64,000 bases of DNA from Stramonita haemastoma (lineage: Eukaryota; Mollusca; Gastropoda; Neogastropoda; Muricidae). The DNA lies in the NCBI GenBank assembly GCA_030674155.1, contig CM060334.1, positions 40,605,151-40,669,150 on the forward strand, in the 5' to 3' direction. A program made the translations under genes and the position numbers. A model generated the notes under the pieces. That model saw only the letters and a list, made by a program, of their open reading frames with translations. It was not told the origin of the DNA and ran no database searches. This document shows positions 1 through 25,964 of this stretch, in pieces. Numbering within the stretch: the first letter of the stretch is position 1; each line of letters starts with the position of its first letter.

Positions 1-237
1 ACACATATATTCCTACATACAAACACAGAGCATGCCCACATCAACTACTTTTGAGAACTTTGACCTTCACATGTAGTTATAAATACTTCCTTAACATTAA
101 AAGTAAAAAACAAAAAAGTGTTGAGATATTGAATGTGAAAATTGCACACAAATCCTTACTGACCTGATAATTGTTGTGCATATTTGAGCTCTGTTTAGCG
201 GTGTGTCCACTTACGCCATGTATTTTTGGCTCTCCAG

Positions 238-13448
<13,211 letters not shown>

Positions 13449-13554
13449 TCTGCTGCCTGTCAGCCTTCACTACAACCTCCCCCTCCATTCTGCCACTGCT
13501 GCAGGCAGGGTTTTGTGTAGGCCAGAATCCACTACAGCTCTCTGCCTAGAGCTC

Positions 13555-13597
<43 letters not shown>

Positions 13598-14227
13598 AAA
13601 TATGGTGCTCATAACTGACATTTTGCAACAGAAAGGAAACTGTGACTTTGTAGGGGTTTTTTTTTGTGTGTGTGTATGTTTTTTTTTAATGTACGAGTTA
13701 ACATTGATGACTTCAAGTTTTCATTTCAAATTGGCCAGAGAACAGTTTGTTCGAAGAGGTTTGTTGATTATGATTGTGTCTTTAGTGTGATTTTTATGCT
13801 GAAATTGCTTTTTACTTGATTTGTTTAGGAGTTATGAACTTGATCAGTTTTGTTAATACTTGATGTAGATGGGTGGTTGGTTTTGGTTGATTGTGACAAA
13901 GATTAAGAGAGGGGGGTAGTGTGTGCACGCATGCACATACTTGCATATGTATGTGTGTTTGTGCATACGTGGCATTTATGAAGTGTGATACACCTCCGTG
14001 AAAGATGTCTCCAGCTTGTGGGGAAAAAAGTGCATGAAAGAAAGTGTGAATGTTGGAAGGAATGGGAAGCTAGGCTGTGTCAACTGATTAGTCTTAGCTA
14101 GTAATGGTACTGTGTGTATAGGTGTATCAACTCCTAGCTTTTGTGTGTGCGTATGTGTGTTTGTGTGCGTATGTGTGTTTGTGTGCGTGTAGTATGTGTG
14201 TATGGCGTTAAGTGTGTAATGTGCGTG

Positions 14228-14276
<49 letters not shown>

Positions 14277-16802
14277 GGAAAGTGTGTGGTGTAATGTACA
14301 CGGGTCACATTTTGTGAATCAACCAAAGAGGGTAACTTTCCTTTTCTTCTTTTTTTCTGTTCTTTTCTATGTTTTGTTTGTTTATTTCTTCCATCAACAA
14401 AACTATAACTTTTATCTTCTTTTTGCTTTCTTTCTGTTGTTCTTTTTTTCAATGTTTGTGTTTTGTTTGGGGTTTATTTGTTTAATCAATCCCAAAAATA
14501 TAACTTTTGTTGTCTTATTCTTTTTTTTTGTTTTTTTTCTTTCCTTTTCAATGTTTGGGGGGTTTTTCCCCTTTGTTCAGTCAAACCAGAAAGTTTCACT
14601 TTTTTTTCTTTTTCTTTTTTTGGCATGTTCTCTTCTCTTTTTTTTATGTTTGTGTGTTTCTTTTTTTTGTTGGATTTTGACTTGTCACAGAGAAGACTAT
14701 CTTCTGTCTAAAAAAAAAAAAAAGCAAAAAATACAATAACAAAACTAAGGTCTGCTTCAAATAGTGTTTCATTTTTCTACCTTAGTGAATTTGTAGGGTT
14801 TTTTGTTGTGAGTGCGGTTTAAAACTTGAAACAAAATGTAGACAGTAAACAAAAAAAATACCTGAATGAAAATACCTATGTTACTTTCATACAAGAAAAA
14901 AAAACTCGTCTCATAGTTGCTGCGATCTGGCTGTGTCTCAACTTACTTGTCCTGTGAAGCTGGAGTATGGGTGCCTATATGGTGAGATACTTTAGAAACA
15001 GCCATACACACACAAAAAACTATTCATCTAGTGTGTACATGTGGTCTCACAGTGAGCGATTTCCAGGAGTGATGAATGAGACAGAAGATTGTGTGTGTTT
15101 GTGCGTGTGTGTGTGCGTGCGTGCATGCGTGTGTGTGTGTGTGTGTGGTGCGTGTGTGTTGTGGCGGCGGCGCGTGCGTGCGTGCGTGCATGTGTATGTG
15201 TGCGCGCGCATGCGTGCGTGTGTGTGTGACCCCCAGGGTGTTGAGCTCAACGACTGCACTGACTTCTCCCCTACCTCCCTGAGGAGTCTTTGGGGCCATA
15301 CCCTGAAACTGTCAGGCTGTGGATGTGATAACACCACCAATACAGAAGTTGTCACAGGCATGAAGGAAGGTGGATGTGCACTGCTTGGCTTCCTTTGGCA
15401 ATATGGGGAGAGATGGGAGATTGAAAAAAATTGCAGTCAGTGGCCCTAGTCAAATATTCATGATGCACGACTCCTTTGATCACAAAAATATGCTGTTAGG
15501 AACTTGTCAGATTGTAGTTGTCTGTGTTATCCATCCGGAAAGAAAAATGACAAATTATGAATCTTTATCTTCAGAAATGTTTGCCATCTTTGGAATGAAT
15601 GTCACTGCTTGCTTTCTTGACAGCACAGTAACTAGCAAGTGTGGAATGATTATAGAGGTGATGGTTTTTATTTCTATATGGTTATTTGCTGGGGGGAGGG
15701 GATGGGGGTTGGAGATAAGGTTTTGGGTTATTTTCCCCTGAAGCAGCAATAACATGATGGGAGAAACGCGATCGGGCAGTCATGACACGTGTGCTACGGA
15801 GCATCTGATGTGAGTGCTTTTTTTTTTTTTTTTAGCCTGCTTGTTCTAAATGTGGGAGAGATCTTTCTTGTGTTGAGTGTTTTCTGTGCCTCTACATAGG
15901 AAAGGGGAAGCTTGTATTTTGATGGAAGGTATTTGGAAGACTGGTTCCCCAGTTAGTCTGCAGGATGCAGTGTGGTGTGTAAGGGGTTGTAGAATGATGT
16001 AGAATGAATAAGTGTTGGAGTTTGCTGTGAAACGCATCACTGAATTGATGGTTCTGTTCTGTAGTCCTTTTTTGAAAATTATGGTTTTCTTTTTTTAATC
16101 ATGGAATGCTAATCAAAAACAAAATGGCCCCCTTTCCCCCCTCAGCCTTCCAACCATTAAAAAGCCTTAAGAAAGTGTTAATCATTGATAGCTAGGAAGA
16201 TTGGTAGACGTAGAGAGACTGTGTTTGTTTTGTATTATCGTTTGACATCTGAGAAAGAAACGATTGTCTTTCTTGTAATTTCAGTATTTCATTGAAATCT
16301 TAATTAATCTGCCTCCAGATGTCATTGTTGTTTTAGCTTTGCTTAAAAAAAAAAAAAAAAAAAAAAAAAGGTTTAGCTTTACTACATTCGCTTCTGGTTT
16401 TTAAAGTTTTTCTTTTGTTCCGTTCGTGTTCGGTTTTAAAGGTTTTTCTGTTGGTTTTTACCCACAAACAGTGGTTAGTTATCATTATTTCTTGTAATGC
16501 CTCCAGCTGATGTGGCTGTTGATTTGAAAAGTTAAATAGTTTTTAAACAATTTTTATTTAGCTTTGGTCTTGATGGTGAGGGAGGGTTTAAAGTTCTGGA
16601 ATTACAAGCTAAACGTATGATGTTTCATTGTATTGCATATGCTGAAGTTTTATTGAATTCTGGTAGGACTTATAACACCATAGCACATCAGGAAGATGTG
16701 CATTGACTTATTCATGGAATGGTATAAAAGTGAGCTTTACATTTGAAGCATTTTATAAAGTACCTCATGTTCTGTAGGCATTACTGCATTGATCTCATTT
16801 CA
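13449..16802 (+). other. 3' flank of TDRD10-like gene, no further gene seen
   Basis: The 3' untranslated region must start here, but I cannot fix its poly(A) site. The region is T-rich (14330-14700), with (TG)n at 14229-14273, a TG/CG tract at 15091-15230, a diverged SINE-D and an A25 run at 16345. No supported coding exon. Confidence 0.6.
14938..15075 (+). mobile_element. SINE-D diverged copy
   Basis: GAAGCTGGAGTATGGGTGCC, TATATGGTGAGATACTTTAG and TCTCACAGTGAGCGATTTCC match the SINE-D middle part. Confidence 0.45.
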
Positions 16803-17035
16803 TAGGGGAACAGGATAGACAGTGGCTAGAACACTAACCTGCTGATCTGACAGTAAGCAAGGGTGTGGGTTGGAGTCTGTAGAAAGGCGTCCATCCAAGG
16901 AGATCTGTCTCCGGAGTGCACTAGTGCCTGTACCATTCCCCTGAAAGTCCTTCAGAGTTAGTTGAAGTCCTGTGTGCAGATGCAGATATCTTGCACACAT
17001 GTTGAAAATTGAAAACCCATCCATTTTATGGAGAA
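16803..17035 (+). mobile_element. SINE-B-related diverged copy
   Basis: Begins GGGGAACAGGATAGACAGTGG, then GTGGGTTGGAGTCTG in the B-box place, AAAGTCCTTCAGAG and TATCTTGCACACATG. It runs directly into the 21-bp TGACGTCA array. Confidence 0.55.
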
Positions 17036-17040
17036 GAGCA

Positions 17041-17300
17041 GCTATGGTTGGTGGTGTGGCTGACGTCACTGGTGGTGTGGCTGATGGCACTGGTGGTGTG
17101 GCTGACGTCACTGGTGGTGTGGCTGACGTCACTGGTGGTGTGGCTGACGTCACTGGTGGTGTGGCTGACGTCACTGGTGGTGTGGCTGATGGCACTGGTG
17201 GTGTGGCTGACGTCACTGGTGGTGTGGCTGATGGCACTGGTGGTGTGGCTGACGTCACTGGTGGTGTGGCTGATGGCACTGGTGGTGTGGCTGATATTAA
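17041..17300 (+). repeat. 21-bp minisatellite carrying TGACGTCA palindromes
   Basis: Twelve units of GGTGGTGTGGCTGACGTCACT. Seven contain a perfect TGACGTCA (starts 17061, 17103, 17124, 17145, 17166, 17208, 17250). Four have TGATGGCA and the last is broken. Because 21 is a multiple of 3, several frames stay open, but none shows coding character. Confidence 0.95.
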
Positions 17301-18304
17301 TCCCCATCAGCATCACCTCCAGCCTGCAGAGGAGAGGGATGGGCTCTGCCTGGTCCAACTGGGTGACCACACATTGCCTGAAAATTCTGTGCTGTAGTAC
17401 CCCAAAATTTGTTTAAAAAAAAATAAATAATAAGTGTGCAAATACAGTAATAGTTGGGAGAAGACTGCTGCTGATTATGTGTAATAGTTCAACGACATGT
17501 AGGATCGTTACTTGTCTGTAAAAATAATTATTGGTGTTAAAAAATGTGTGTTTAGAAACTCGCTGCATGGTCATTTATTTCAGTTGTGGGGGGTTATGGT
17601 ATTTATGAAAAATAGGACACAGGCATGCAACATTTGTTTGGGGGGGGGGGGGGGGGCAGTTTGCTGTCATTTTCTCCTGAAATCCGCTGTTTGCTCCCTG
17701 TCTTTGTAATCACATCAACCACCACCACCATGATTCCCCCCCCAAAAAAAAAAATTTTCAAAAAAAGAAAAGACACATTACAGCTTACAGAGCTCTTTTT
17801 GGCTGCTATGTATACAGCCAAGCAGTCAGTCAGAAGTGTTCTAGGTTTGTCATACCCATGGCAGATTGCTAAGGGAAGTTCGGTCGAGAAGAAAGGGATC
17901 AAACTGAGATATCTCTTCCAATAAATCAAACACAAATGTGCTTTTTTGCCAAATCAACTGCGCTCTGTGTGCAGTTTGTTCAGTCATGATGATTGTTGAC
18001 TCTCACCTGTGACTTTGCTATGACGAACAAGGTTTGGTCTGGTCAGTATTATTTGTTATCTTCTTCTTTTTTTTTTTTGTCAAGCACATCATCTGAGATA
18101 ATTTTGAAGCGCTCTTCTTCAGCATTGTTTTTTCAGCTTCAGTTGTGATGGCTGTGGCGAAGTTGGTGATGGTGGCTATGAGTTGTTTGGTAGTCCCCAA
18201 AGCAGAGTGGATCTACATAGCCAGAAGTAGGGCGTCTCATTCGTATACAAGAGAAAGTCCTGTAGCATGTTTCATGGGTTCCATGCAGGCAGTCGGCAGT
18301 GTAG

Positions 18305-18750
18305 GGTAGACTCCAGTGGCACAGACATTAGACTGCAGTGATACAGACATGAGACTGCAGTGATACAGACATCAGACTGCAGTGATACAGACATCAGACT
18401 GCAGTGATACAGACATCAGACTGCAGTGATACAGACATTAGACTGCAGTGATACAGACATCAGACTGCAGTGATACAAACATTGAGACTGCAGTGATACA
18501 GACATGAGACTGCAGTGGCACAGACATGAGACTGCAGTGGTACAGACATTAGACTGCAGTGGCACAGACAGACTGCAGTGATAGACATCAGACTGCAGTG
18601 ATACAGACAGACTGCAGTGATACAGACATCAGACTGCAGTGATACAGACTACAATGATACACATTAGACTACAGTGACACAGACATTAGACTGCAGTGGC
18701 ACAGACATTAGACTGCAGTGGCACAGACATTAGACTGCAGTGGTGCAGTG
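18305..18750 (+). repeat. 22-bp minisatellite (AGACTGCAGTGATACAGACAT)
   Basis: About 20 units with point changes and a few shortened units near 18560-18665. Each unit carries CTGCAG. No gene in 18760-20322 either, only low-copy-looking sequence. Confidence 0.93.
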
Positions 18751-20322
18751 ACTAAAGTTTGGCCATTTCTACTGGACCCCCTGTGCATTGCACTGTGCCT
18801 CAAGTTTGTGGAAGGGGTGTAAAGTGTGACCACTCACTCCCTCGCTCCTTTCTTTCCCAAGTTCACAGCGCTGCCATTGCTGAGGAGGACCCCATTGGAG
18901 GCTGAGGGTCTGTCAGCAGTGTGGGTCCTCAAGGGTGACATCAGGGTGCAGTAGATAGGTCTGAATCCTGAACCCCTCCTAGTGCTGTGTGCAAGCTGAC
19001 GCTCTGTGCAAGCTCATGCTGTGTGCAAGTTCATGCTGTGTGCAAGCTCAGGGGTCTATTACACACTGCCACCACTGCACCCTTGATACTCAGTCAGCAG
19101 TGCTTGGCCTGCAGTGGCTGGTCAGTTCCGGTGTCCACTGGCTGTGATAGGACTTCACACTGACAGTATCAATCGTGGATGACCGTCCTAACTGCAGCAT
19201 CCACACAAACACCCTGAGCTGTGCAGGCAGCCTGTTCTGCCCATCTGTAGTGGTGGATGAAGGATGTCACCATCTCACCACCACTGGGCAAGGCAATGCT
19301 CCCTGTAGGGTGAGTTGAGTGTTCCCCCAGCAGGTAGAGGGGAGTTGCTGTTGCAGCTCTGGTTCAACAGCCAACTCCTAGCCAGGGTTGGAGTTTGATT
19401 GATCGGCACCAGGCTTGGTCCTGGGACATGCAGGCCTCCTGTAAAGAGCCAGACTTGAATCTGCCTTTGCAGGTCTGATGTGTGAGCGGCTGAAGTGTGC
19501 TTCTTCCAGCCTGTTGGCACATGGAGACACTGCATAGGACTGGCTGTGGAGAGGCTGTGTGCGGTGCTGGCAGGAGAGACCAAAGCTTTTTTCTCCTTTT
19601 TCCTCTGCAGTGCAGCCAACAACAGTGTGTTTGCCAGTGGGGAGGCTGAAAGGGAGAAGTGCCAACACGCAAGAGGCATCACAGATCAGATTGATGGGTA
19701 GAAGCAGTGATGGGATTTCATTGAGGGTTTTCTGGTGGGTTTTTTGTTTTTTTTAAGTCTTTAGTGAGTGCTGGCATTGTTGTGGTAACTGCTAAGTCGG
19801 TAACTGTTCAGGAAATCCATTTCAACCATGTCCATGTTTGATGTTCTGTGACAGTCAAGAATAAAGTTGTATCTGATATCAGTGGTTGAACAAAAAGCAA
19901 AAAAAAACAAAAACTAGAAAAAAAAACTTGAGTGATAAAAACCATAGTCATAGAACTTGAGAGAGAGATTTCTTTGAAATGTATTATTTTGTTCAACTTT
20001 TTGTTTGTGTAAACAAAATCTGTGATTAATCATGGGAAGGCAGCCCTGATCTGAAGACATCAGTTGGTGTCAACTGACCTTCAGATTAACACTTACGATC
20101 TTTCTTTCTTTTTTAAAAGACTGGATTGGAATTGTGTAAAAGATGCCTCCAAAGCCTTTTTTAAAGTGAAAAGATGTTTTGGGAAGAAATTCATCCAGTA
20201 GCTTCATATACTGGACTGCTCAACCCAGTGCATCGTTATACGTGTTGATGCATTTCTCACAGTGCTGCACAAATAGCATGGCTTTTTGTCTGCTGTACAT
20301 TTAATCATCTGTAAGAGAAGGA

Positions 20323-20590
20323 AGGTGGCGGAACAGTTAAGACCTTCACTTGCCTAACAAGTAAATCATGAGGCTCTGGGTTCCATTCCAGCCTTGCCCT
20401 TTCTTCCCAGTTTGACATGAAAATTGAACTGAATGTCAAAAGTCCTTTGGATGAGAACTGTGAACAAAGGCCCTGTGTGCGAATGCATGCAGAATATCTT
20501 GCACACATGGTAAAAACTCATTCTACCTTTTGGAAGAGTAGGCTGTTTTGTGCCGGTGGGAATGGATGGCAAAATTTCACAAACACCTGC
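20323..20590 (+). mobile_element. SINE-B-related copy with altered head
   Basis: The head GTGGCGGAACAGTTAAGACC and B box GGGTTCCATTCC differ from the reference SINE-B, but the body (AAAGTCCTTTGGATGAG, CAGAATATCTTGCACACATG) is shared. A sister subfamily is likely. Confidence 0.6.
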
Positions 20591-22224
20591 ACATGTGTTT
20601 AGACACCATCCCCGAACTTGGAATGGGGCTACCTAAATGGGGGGGGGGGGGGGGAGGTTGCATATGCAAAAATCTAACTGTTGGTAAACCTTGGAGCTCA
20701 AAAGAAAAGAACAAAAAAAAAAAACCCTTCTCTATGCAGGTTTTTGTGAATGAGAAAAAAGCAAGAAGGCCTGGGATGCTGTACAGACCTGTACCCTCCA
20801 TCCACCTGTATACTGCCAATACTCTCACGTATGACTACACGAACAAACAGTACCTGAACTTTTTACACCAATGTTATTTGGAGAATGGCCTATGTAGCCT
20901 ACAGCTTTGTTGTCAAATTTGCTAGAGGTGATTGACAGTGGCTCAATGTGGACAGTGAAGGAGGATTGTTCCATCACAGCCTGATGAACTGTTGTGGGTT
21001 CCTCTTTCAGATCTTACAGATATATCTCAGAATTTGTCCTCCTGTCAGGAACAGTGTCAGGCCATTGTGTTTTTTGCAGGTTGGTGGTGTTGTGTATTCG
21101 AAGTGATTACTGTTTTATGAGCTGTGGTGAACTTGAAGTGGATACTGATGAGACTTTTGGAATTGAATGGGTGACAGCCCTGATATGGCTTTTATGGTCA
21201 GAGGGGCAGTGTCATAAAGAAATATAAAATAAGATTATTACTGACTGAGACTAGCAGCTTTTGCTCAACTATTGGAATGCTGGCTAAAGGTAGAACACTA
21301 AAAAGTATTATTTGTCTTTGTGCTGTGACAAAATGAAGAATAAAGTGGGAAGAAAAGTCTTTTTCTTTCTCATCCATAGTAAGTGTTGAAAAGTGAGAAA
21401 GCTGGGAGTTGCTTGTTTTGAGATCCACGACCACTCAAAGCTTGACACAAGTTAATACTGATAATTATTTTCCAGGAAAATGAATGCCCTGACATGACCT
21501 TATTTAAGTGGTTGACTGGGGTAAAATGGAAATAGATACCTGAGTTTTTCTTCCCAGATCAAGGTTTGGACTTTGGAGAGGAAAACACAAACGGTTTCAA
21601 AGCAGAAAATAGTGAAATCTAACCTGCCTTACTCTCTCAGAGCAGGTCTTGATTTCTGGGAGGAAGAGCACCACGGCCCAGGAATCAAAGGCCCAGGCAG
21701 CCGAAGAAGACCCCAGTTGGATTAGAGTGAAACTGAATTTCATGAGGTGGAATTTCCTTGCTGACAAACAGTGGTCTTGTGGCAGAGTTGTGAAGTCCTC
21801 TGGCACATGGCACCAACCAGTTCTGAGGGCTTGGATGTCATTCTGATCATGCAGGAAAAAAGCAGCAGCAGCAGCAGAGGGGCATCCAGAGCTGATGGTG
21901 TGGATGTGGCCTGGCCCCCTTATCACAGTGTCAGACGTTGGGGCAAAAAGACTGGCCCAGTTTTTCCAGGCAAATAGACTTACTAGAAGGGGGCTGTTCT
22001 TTGAGATTTCTGTTTACTTGTAAATGATTTAGATGTCGGATTACTTGTTTCCCTGTAACTTTTTTTTATACATATTTTATTTTATTACTGATACACAGTG
22101 AAACAACATGACCAAATCTCTCATATTTGGTTTGAAAATATAGCAATATATGCCCAGCTGACTTTGTTTGACACTCTTTTGTGTCCTGCACTGTTAATAA
22201 TGACAAAAAATGTGAACTGTGATC

Positions 22225-22578
22225 TTTTAACATCAACTTCATTGGAGTAGTACTAGTTTATACTTCAGATCAGTGAAAGCTATCAACATAAAGAGTAGTT
22301 TGTACTTAGGGTCAACATAAAGAGTAGTTTATACTTCAGGTCAACATAAAGAGTAGTTTATACTTCAGGTCTACTAAGAGTAGTTAATTCAGGTCACATA
22401 AGAGTAGTTTAACTTCAGTCAACAAAAGAGTAGTTTTACTTCAGGTCAACATAAAGAGTAATGTATACTTAAGGTCAACATGAAGAGTAGTGTGTACTTC
22501 AGGTCAACATGAGAGTAGTTTATACTTAAGGTCAACATGAATAGTTTGTACTATTACTTCGGGTCAGTGGAAATTATC
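22225..22578 (+). repeat. 29-bp minisatellite (GGTCAACATAAAGAGTAGTT)
   Basis: About 11 units ending TATACTTCA. Units between 22370 and 22440 have lost scattered single bases. No gene is recognised in 20600-22224 or 22579-23660. Confidence 0.9.
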
Positions 22579-23661
22579 AACATAAGATGCCTTCTAAGGT
22601 CGTGTACAGAAACTGCCGTGTTAACTTTTTTTTGTGGTTTGATTTAGAGTTTCTTACTAAGGCTAGAGTAGTAAAAAAAAAAAAATAAAAAAAAATTTTT
22701 AAAAAAGATAATTTTGGGGGGAATGGGGTGGGGGGTAAATCCCCTGCCACTTATTTGCTCATGAACAGAAGTTGTCCTCGCCTGAGGAACACTTCGCTGA
22801 ATTTGCTGAAATCTTTTACCAGCATTTCATGATCTGAATGGCAGTGTCATTCTTCTCCGCCATTCTGGATGTGGTGATTTATTTTTTTTCATTTTATTTA
22901 TTTGAAGGAGAGCTGCTCCCTGACTTCAATTTTTTTAAAAAAATTAATTTAGACAGGTGTGAAAAGGGATGTTAGCATCTCGTAGATATCTATACTAACT
23001 GCTTTGACCTGGTGCTCAGACTGGCTTTTGCCTCTGGTGCCTCGCGCTTTGCTCCTGTGCCATCAGATGCTTTGCGCCTTGCCTCAGACTGCTTTTGCTG
23101 CCTGTGCCCATCACTTGCCATCCAGTGAAATGGCAGTCACATTGCCAGTCAACCTGCCTTCAAACAAGTGTGTTTTATATCATAAACCACTGCAGGTGAG
23201 AAACCACCCACCTCCTCCACTGTCAGGCAATGTGTCCCTTATGTCTGCATCAACAGCAAGTGGAAACAGTTAACTATTGCTGGCTTTCCCTTGAGTCAGC
23301 TAAGCCTTTGGGGTTAAAGCTTTCAGCTTCTTCAGTTTGAAATGCTTTTTAGTTTGGATATGATTTATTTGTGCCTGTGTGTCATTTTAGAGAGAGATCA
23401 GGCGATCCCCATGTGGGATGATGATCCAGCAGTATCTAATAAGATGAGAGGTCACTGAAATTGGGTGACTCGATACTTGTATATGCTTTCCCCAAAGAAA
23501 AAAGGGCTCCCCAAATTTGGAGCAGACTTTTTTTGCTGCCACTGAAAGGGGGTATGAGTGCAGTAGCAATGCAAAATACATGAAGAAACGCCATTTTTTT
23601 CAGCTTGGGTGATTCTGAGATGTCTCTGAGTTTGACCTCCACTCTTATCTCCATGAGCTGG

Positions 23662-23998
23662 CCTGGGCCAAAAGTTGTGTCAGTTATTGATGTCAGCTCA
23701 TTGCCAAGGCCTACACTAAAATGTTGTGATGTTGTAAAATGTTGTGTTGAGATTGCCTTCAGCCTTGACAAGCTCTTAACAGAACAACCTGCACTCTCCT
23801 TCAAAGGAGAAAAAATCCTCTGAAGTCGGAGTATGGCTGCCTATATGGCGAGGTACTTGAAAATAGTCATACACGCAAACTTCTCATTCAGTGTGCAATT
23901 TCAATCTCACAGTGATTCCCAGGTGGGATTAGTGAGTCTAGAGTGCACATTCTGGGTGACCCCCCAGAGTGTTAAGCTGGGGAACAACAACAACAACA
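23662..23998 (+). mobile_element. SINE-D copy 3
   Basis: Forward copy from GGGCCAAAAGTTGTGTCAG to GGGGAACAACAACAACAAC, about 337 bp. Nearly identical to the 52927 copy. Confidence 0.75.
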
Positions 23999-24346
23999 TC
24001 TCCAGGAGTGAAAACAGAGTGTGGGTCTGCTAATCAAAAGTTCAGTGTTTCTCTGCCTCTGAAAATCATGAGAAATGAGAAAATCAGGAAGAAAGAAAAT
24101 CTGTGTTAAGTTTGATATAAATTTTAAAAATGTTGATTCTTATTGTCGTATTACTGTGTCATTTTAGGAAAATTACCCTGTGAACCGTCTTGTATTTAAG
24201 GAAAAATCCAGCAAAAAAAAAAATACACGAGGAGAAGAAAAAAAAAGTAAAAAATAAAGTCATAACATACAGCTTTTAGAGAACTAGTCATCTTGCCCAT
24301 TGTGTGGCATGCAATGATGAAGTGATTGATGTAGATGATGTACTTG

Positions 24347-25225
24347 TATGGGTGAAAGTGGTTCCGGATTATTCCGGACGGATTGATGAACTTGCATGGG
24401 AAGGGTCTTCCGGATTGGCGACCTCAATTTCCTGATTGCTATTCTTTTTAAAAAAAAAATTTTAAAAAAGACCAAGTATCAAATAAAATGTCCATCAGCT
24501 CGTCAGGATTACATTTTTGGCATACTTCAGATGATACACTCGAAATAGCGTCAAAACATGTTTTGATTGACAAATAATTTGTCGAATGTCCGGAAAGCCT
24601 TAGTCCCGAACGCGCTTTTCGCTCTTCATTGACTCTCTTGGCATAGGGAAAATACAAATTGAAGGGAGACTTGTAGGCCTTGCCTATTGTGCATGGGCAG
24701 TTTAATCCAGAAACCCTGCATTCGCGGATGACTAGTTTCGATTCACTTCAGTACTGTCATGTTTTAGGTATACTAAACGAAATATGAAAGAGAGACCCTT
24801 CGGAGTTGATGTTTCCACACTTGAAAGTAGCGTAAGGAATAAGTAGCGATGGGCATGGCTCTCAGAAGAAGATGGCTATTGTTTTAAAAAATGGTGCAGA
24901 AAAATTGACTGGCCTGGTTTGTGTCAGTGTACACCTGTGAAAAGACTCTGAACTAAACTACGGAGTGAGTGGAAAACAAGCATTCAACATCCACGCCAAA
25001 GAGAAGGTGCACAAAGCAGCACTGCATTGCGCGAAACGGAATTCAAAACTAAATTAACTTGATGGGGCATCAGAGATAACACAGAAATGTGGGTACAGTT
25101 ATACAAGGGTGGAATTGAACTTGAATTGCTTCAGGATTGATTTTTTTTTCTCAGGATTTGGAATGTCCAGAGGTCAAAAAATTTTGGGGTTTCAGGATTG
25201 AGAGATTTGTTCACTTTCACCCATG
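24347..25225 (+). mobile_element. TIR transposon family 2 (879 bp)
   Basis: Flanked by 6-bp direct duplication TACTTG (24341-24346, 25226-25231). Ends are TATGGGTGAAAGTG and, in inverse, CATGGGTGAAAGTG. The interior has no convincing coding frame. A fragment of its right part recurs at 30713-30886. Superfamily unknown. Confidence 0.75.
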
Positions 25226-25392
25226 TACTTGGTGGGGAACCAACATCTCTCGTCATGATTATACATTGCCACAGTTTGGTGTTTGAAAAGACTGTGTCTT
25301 GTTGTAAGTAGAGTGCATCATTTATATATTTATATAATATGATATAATATAATCAAAATCTGAAACAAGATGCAGAAGTGACCCCTGCCATC

Positions 25393-25600
25393 AATCCTAC
25401 TTATCCTCTGAAGTCTCATCAAGGTTGCCTCTATGACAAGGTGCCTAAAAACAACCTCACATGCAAACTTCTCATCCAGTGTTTGTTTACAGTAACAATA
25501 GCACCATCTATCCCCAGGTGTGGACATCAAGACGAGAGTGCATGTTCTGGGTGACTTGGGAGTTAACACTGGGGAACACCCAACCATAACATCAGTCCTA
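25393..25600 (+). mobile_element. SINE-D diverged copy
   Basis: CTTATCCTCTGAAGTCTCATC, AACTTCTCATCCAGTG and CTGGGTGACTTGGGAGTTAAC track the SINE-D 3' half with many substitutions. Confidence 0.5.
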
Positions 25601-25964
25601 CTTGAAAGATGTTCATTGTTGCTTGAAGAGTCCATGTGCTAGCTGGCTTTCTTAAGGAATATTGCGATCCTCCTCTTCTGCAGGTTTCCTGCTTCAGATT
25701 TTTTTTTTTTTCAAGCCCTTGGTTTGAATTGCAGACCTGCTTACACTCCATGTAGAAATCGGGTATGAACTTGATATTTTCAAGACTGTTCAGGTGCAAA
25801 ATACTCTGACAAACGTGATGCTGTGCAGGTATTGAAATACGCCTGTTTGCAGCCCAAAAAGACACAAAAGTGTCGACCAACAGGACCGTCTCCCTATCAT
25901 TTTGTCTGAACAGACAAGACAAAATTGTGTTGATAATATTTTCATGTCGTATGATTGTACTAAC

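Noticed and set aside
16972..17416. Seven-residue repeat proteins (GGVADVT, VVWLTSL, SHTTSDV, SATPPVT)
   Set aside because: The 21-bp unit is a multiple of three, so several frames stay open by construction. No start context, splice link or non-repeat conserved part supports a gene.
24448..24657. 70-residue minus-strand frame inside TIR family 2
   Set aside because: No recognisable transposase motif, and it lies in a non-autonomous element with decayed surroundings.
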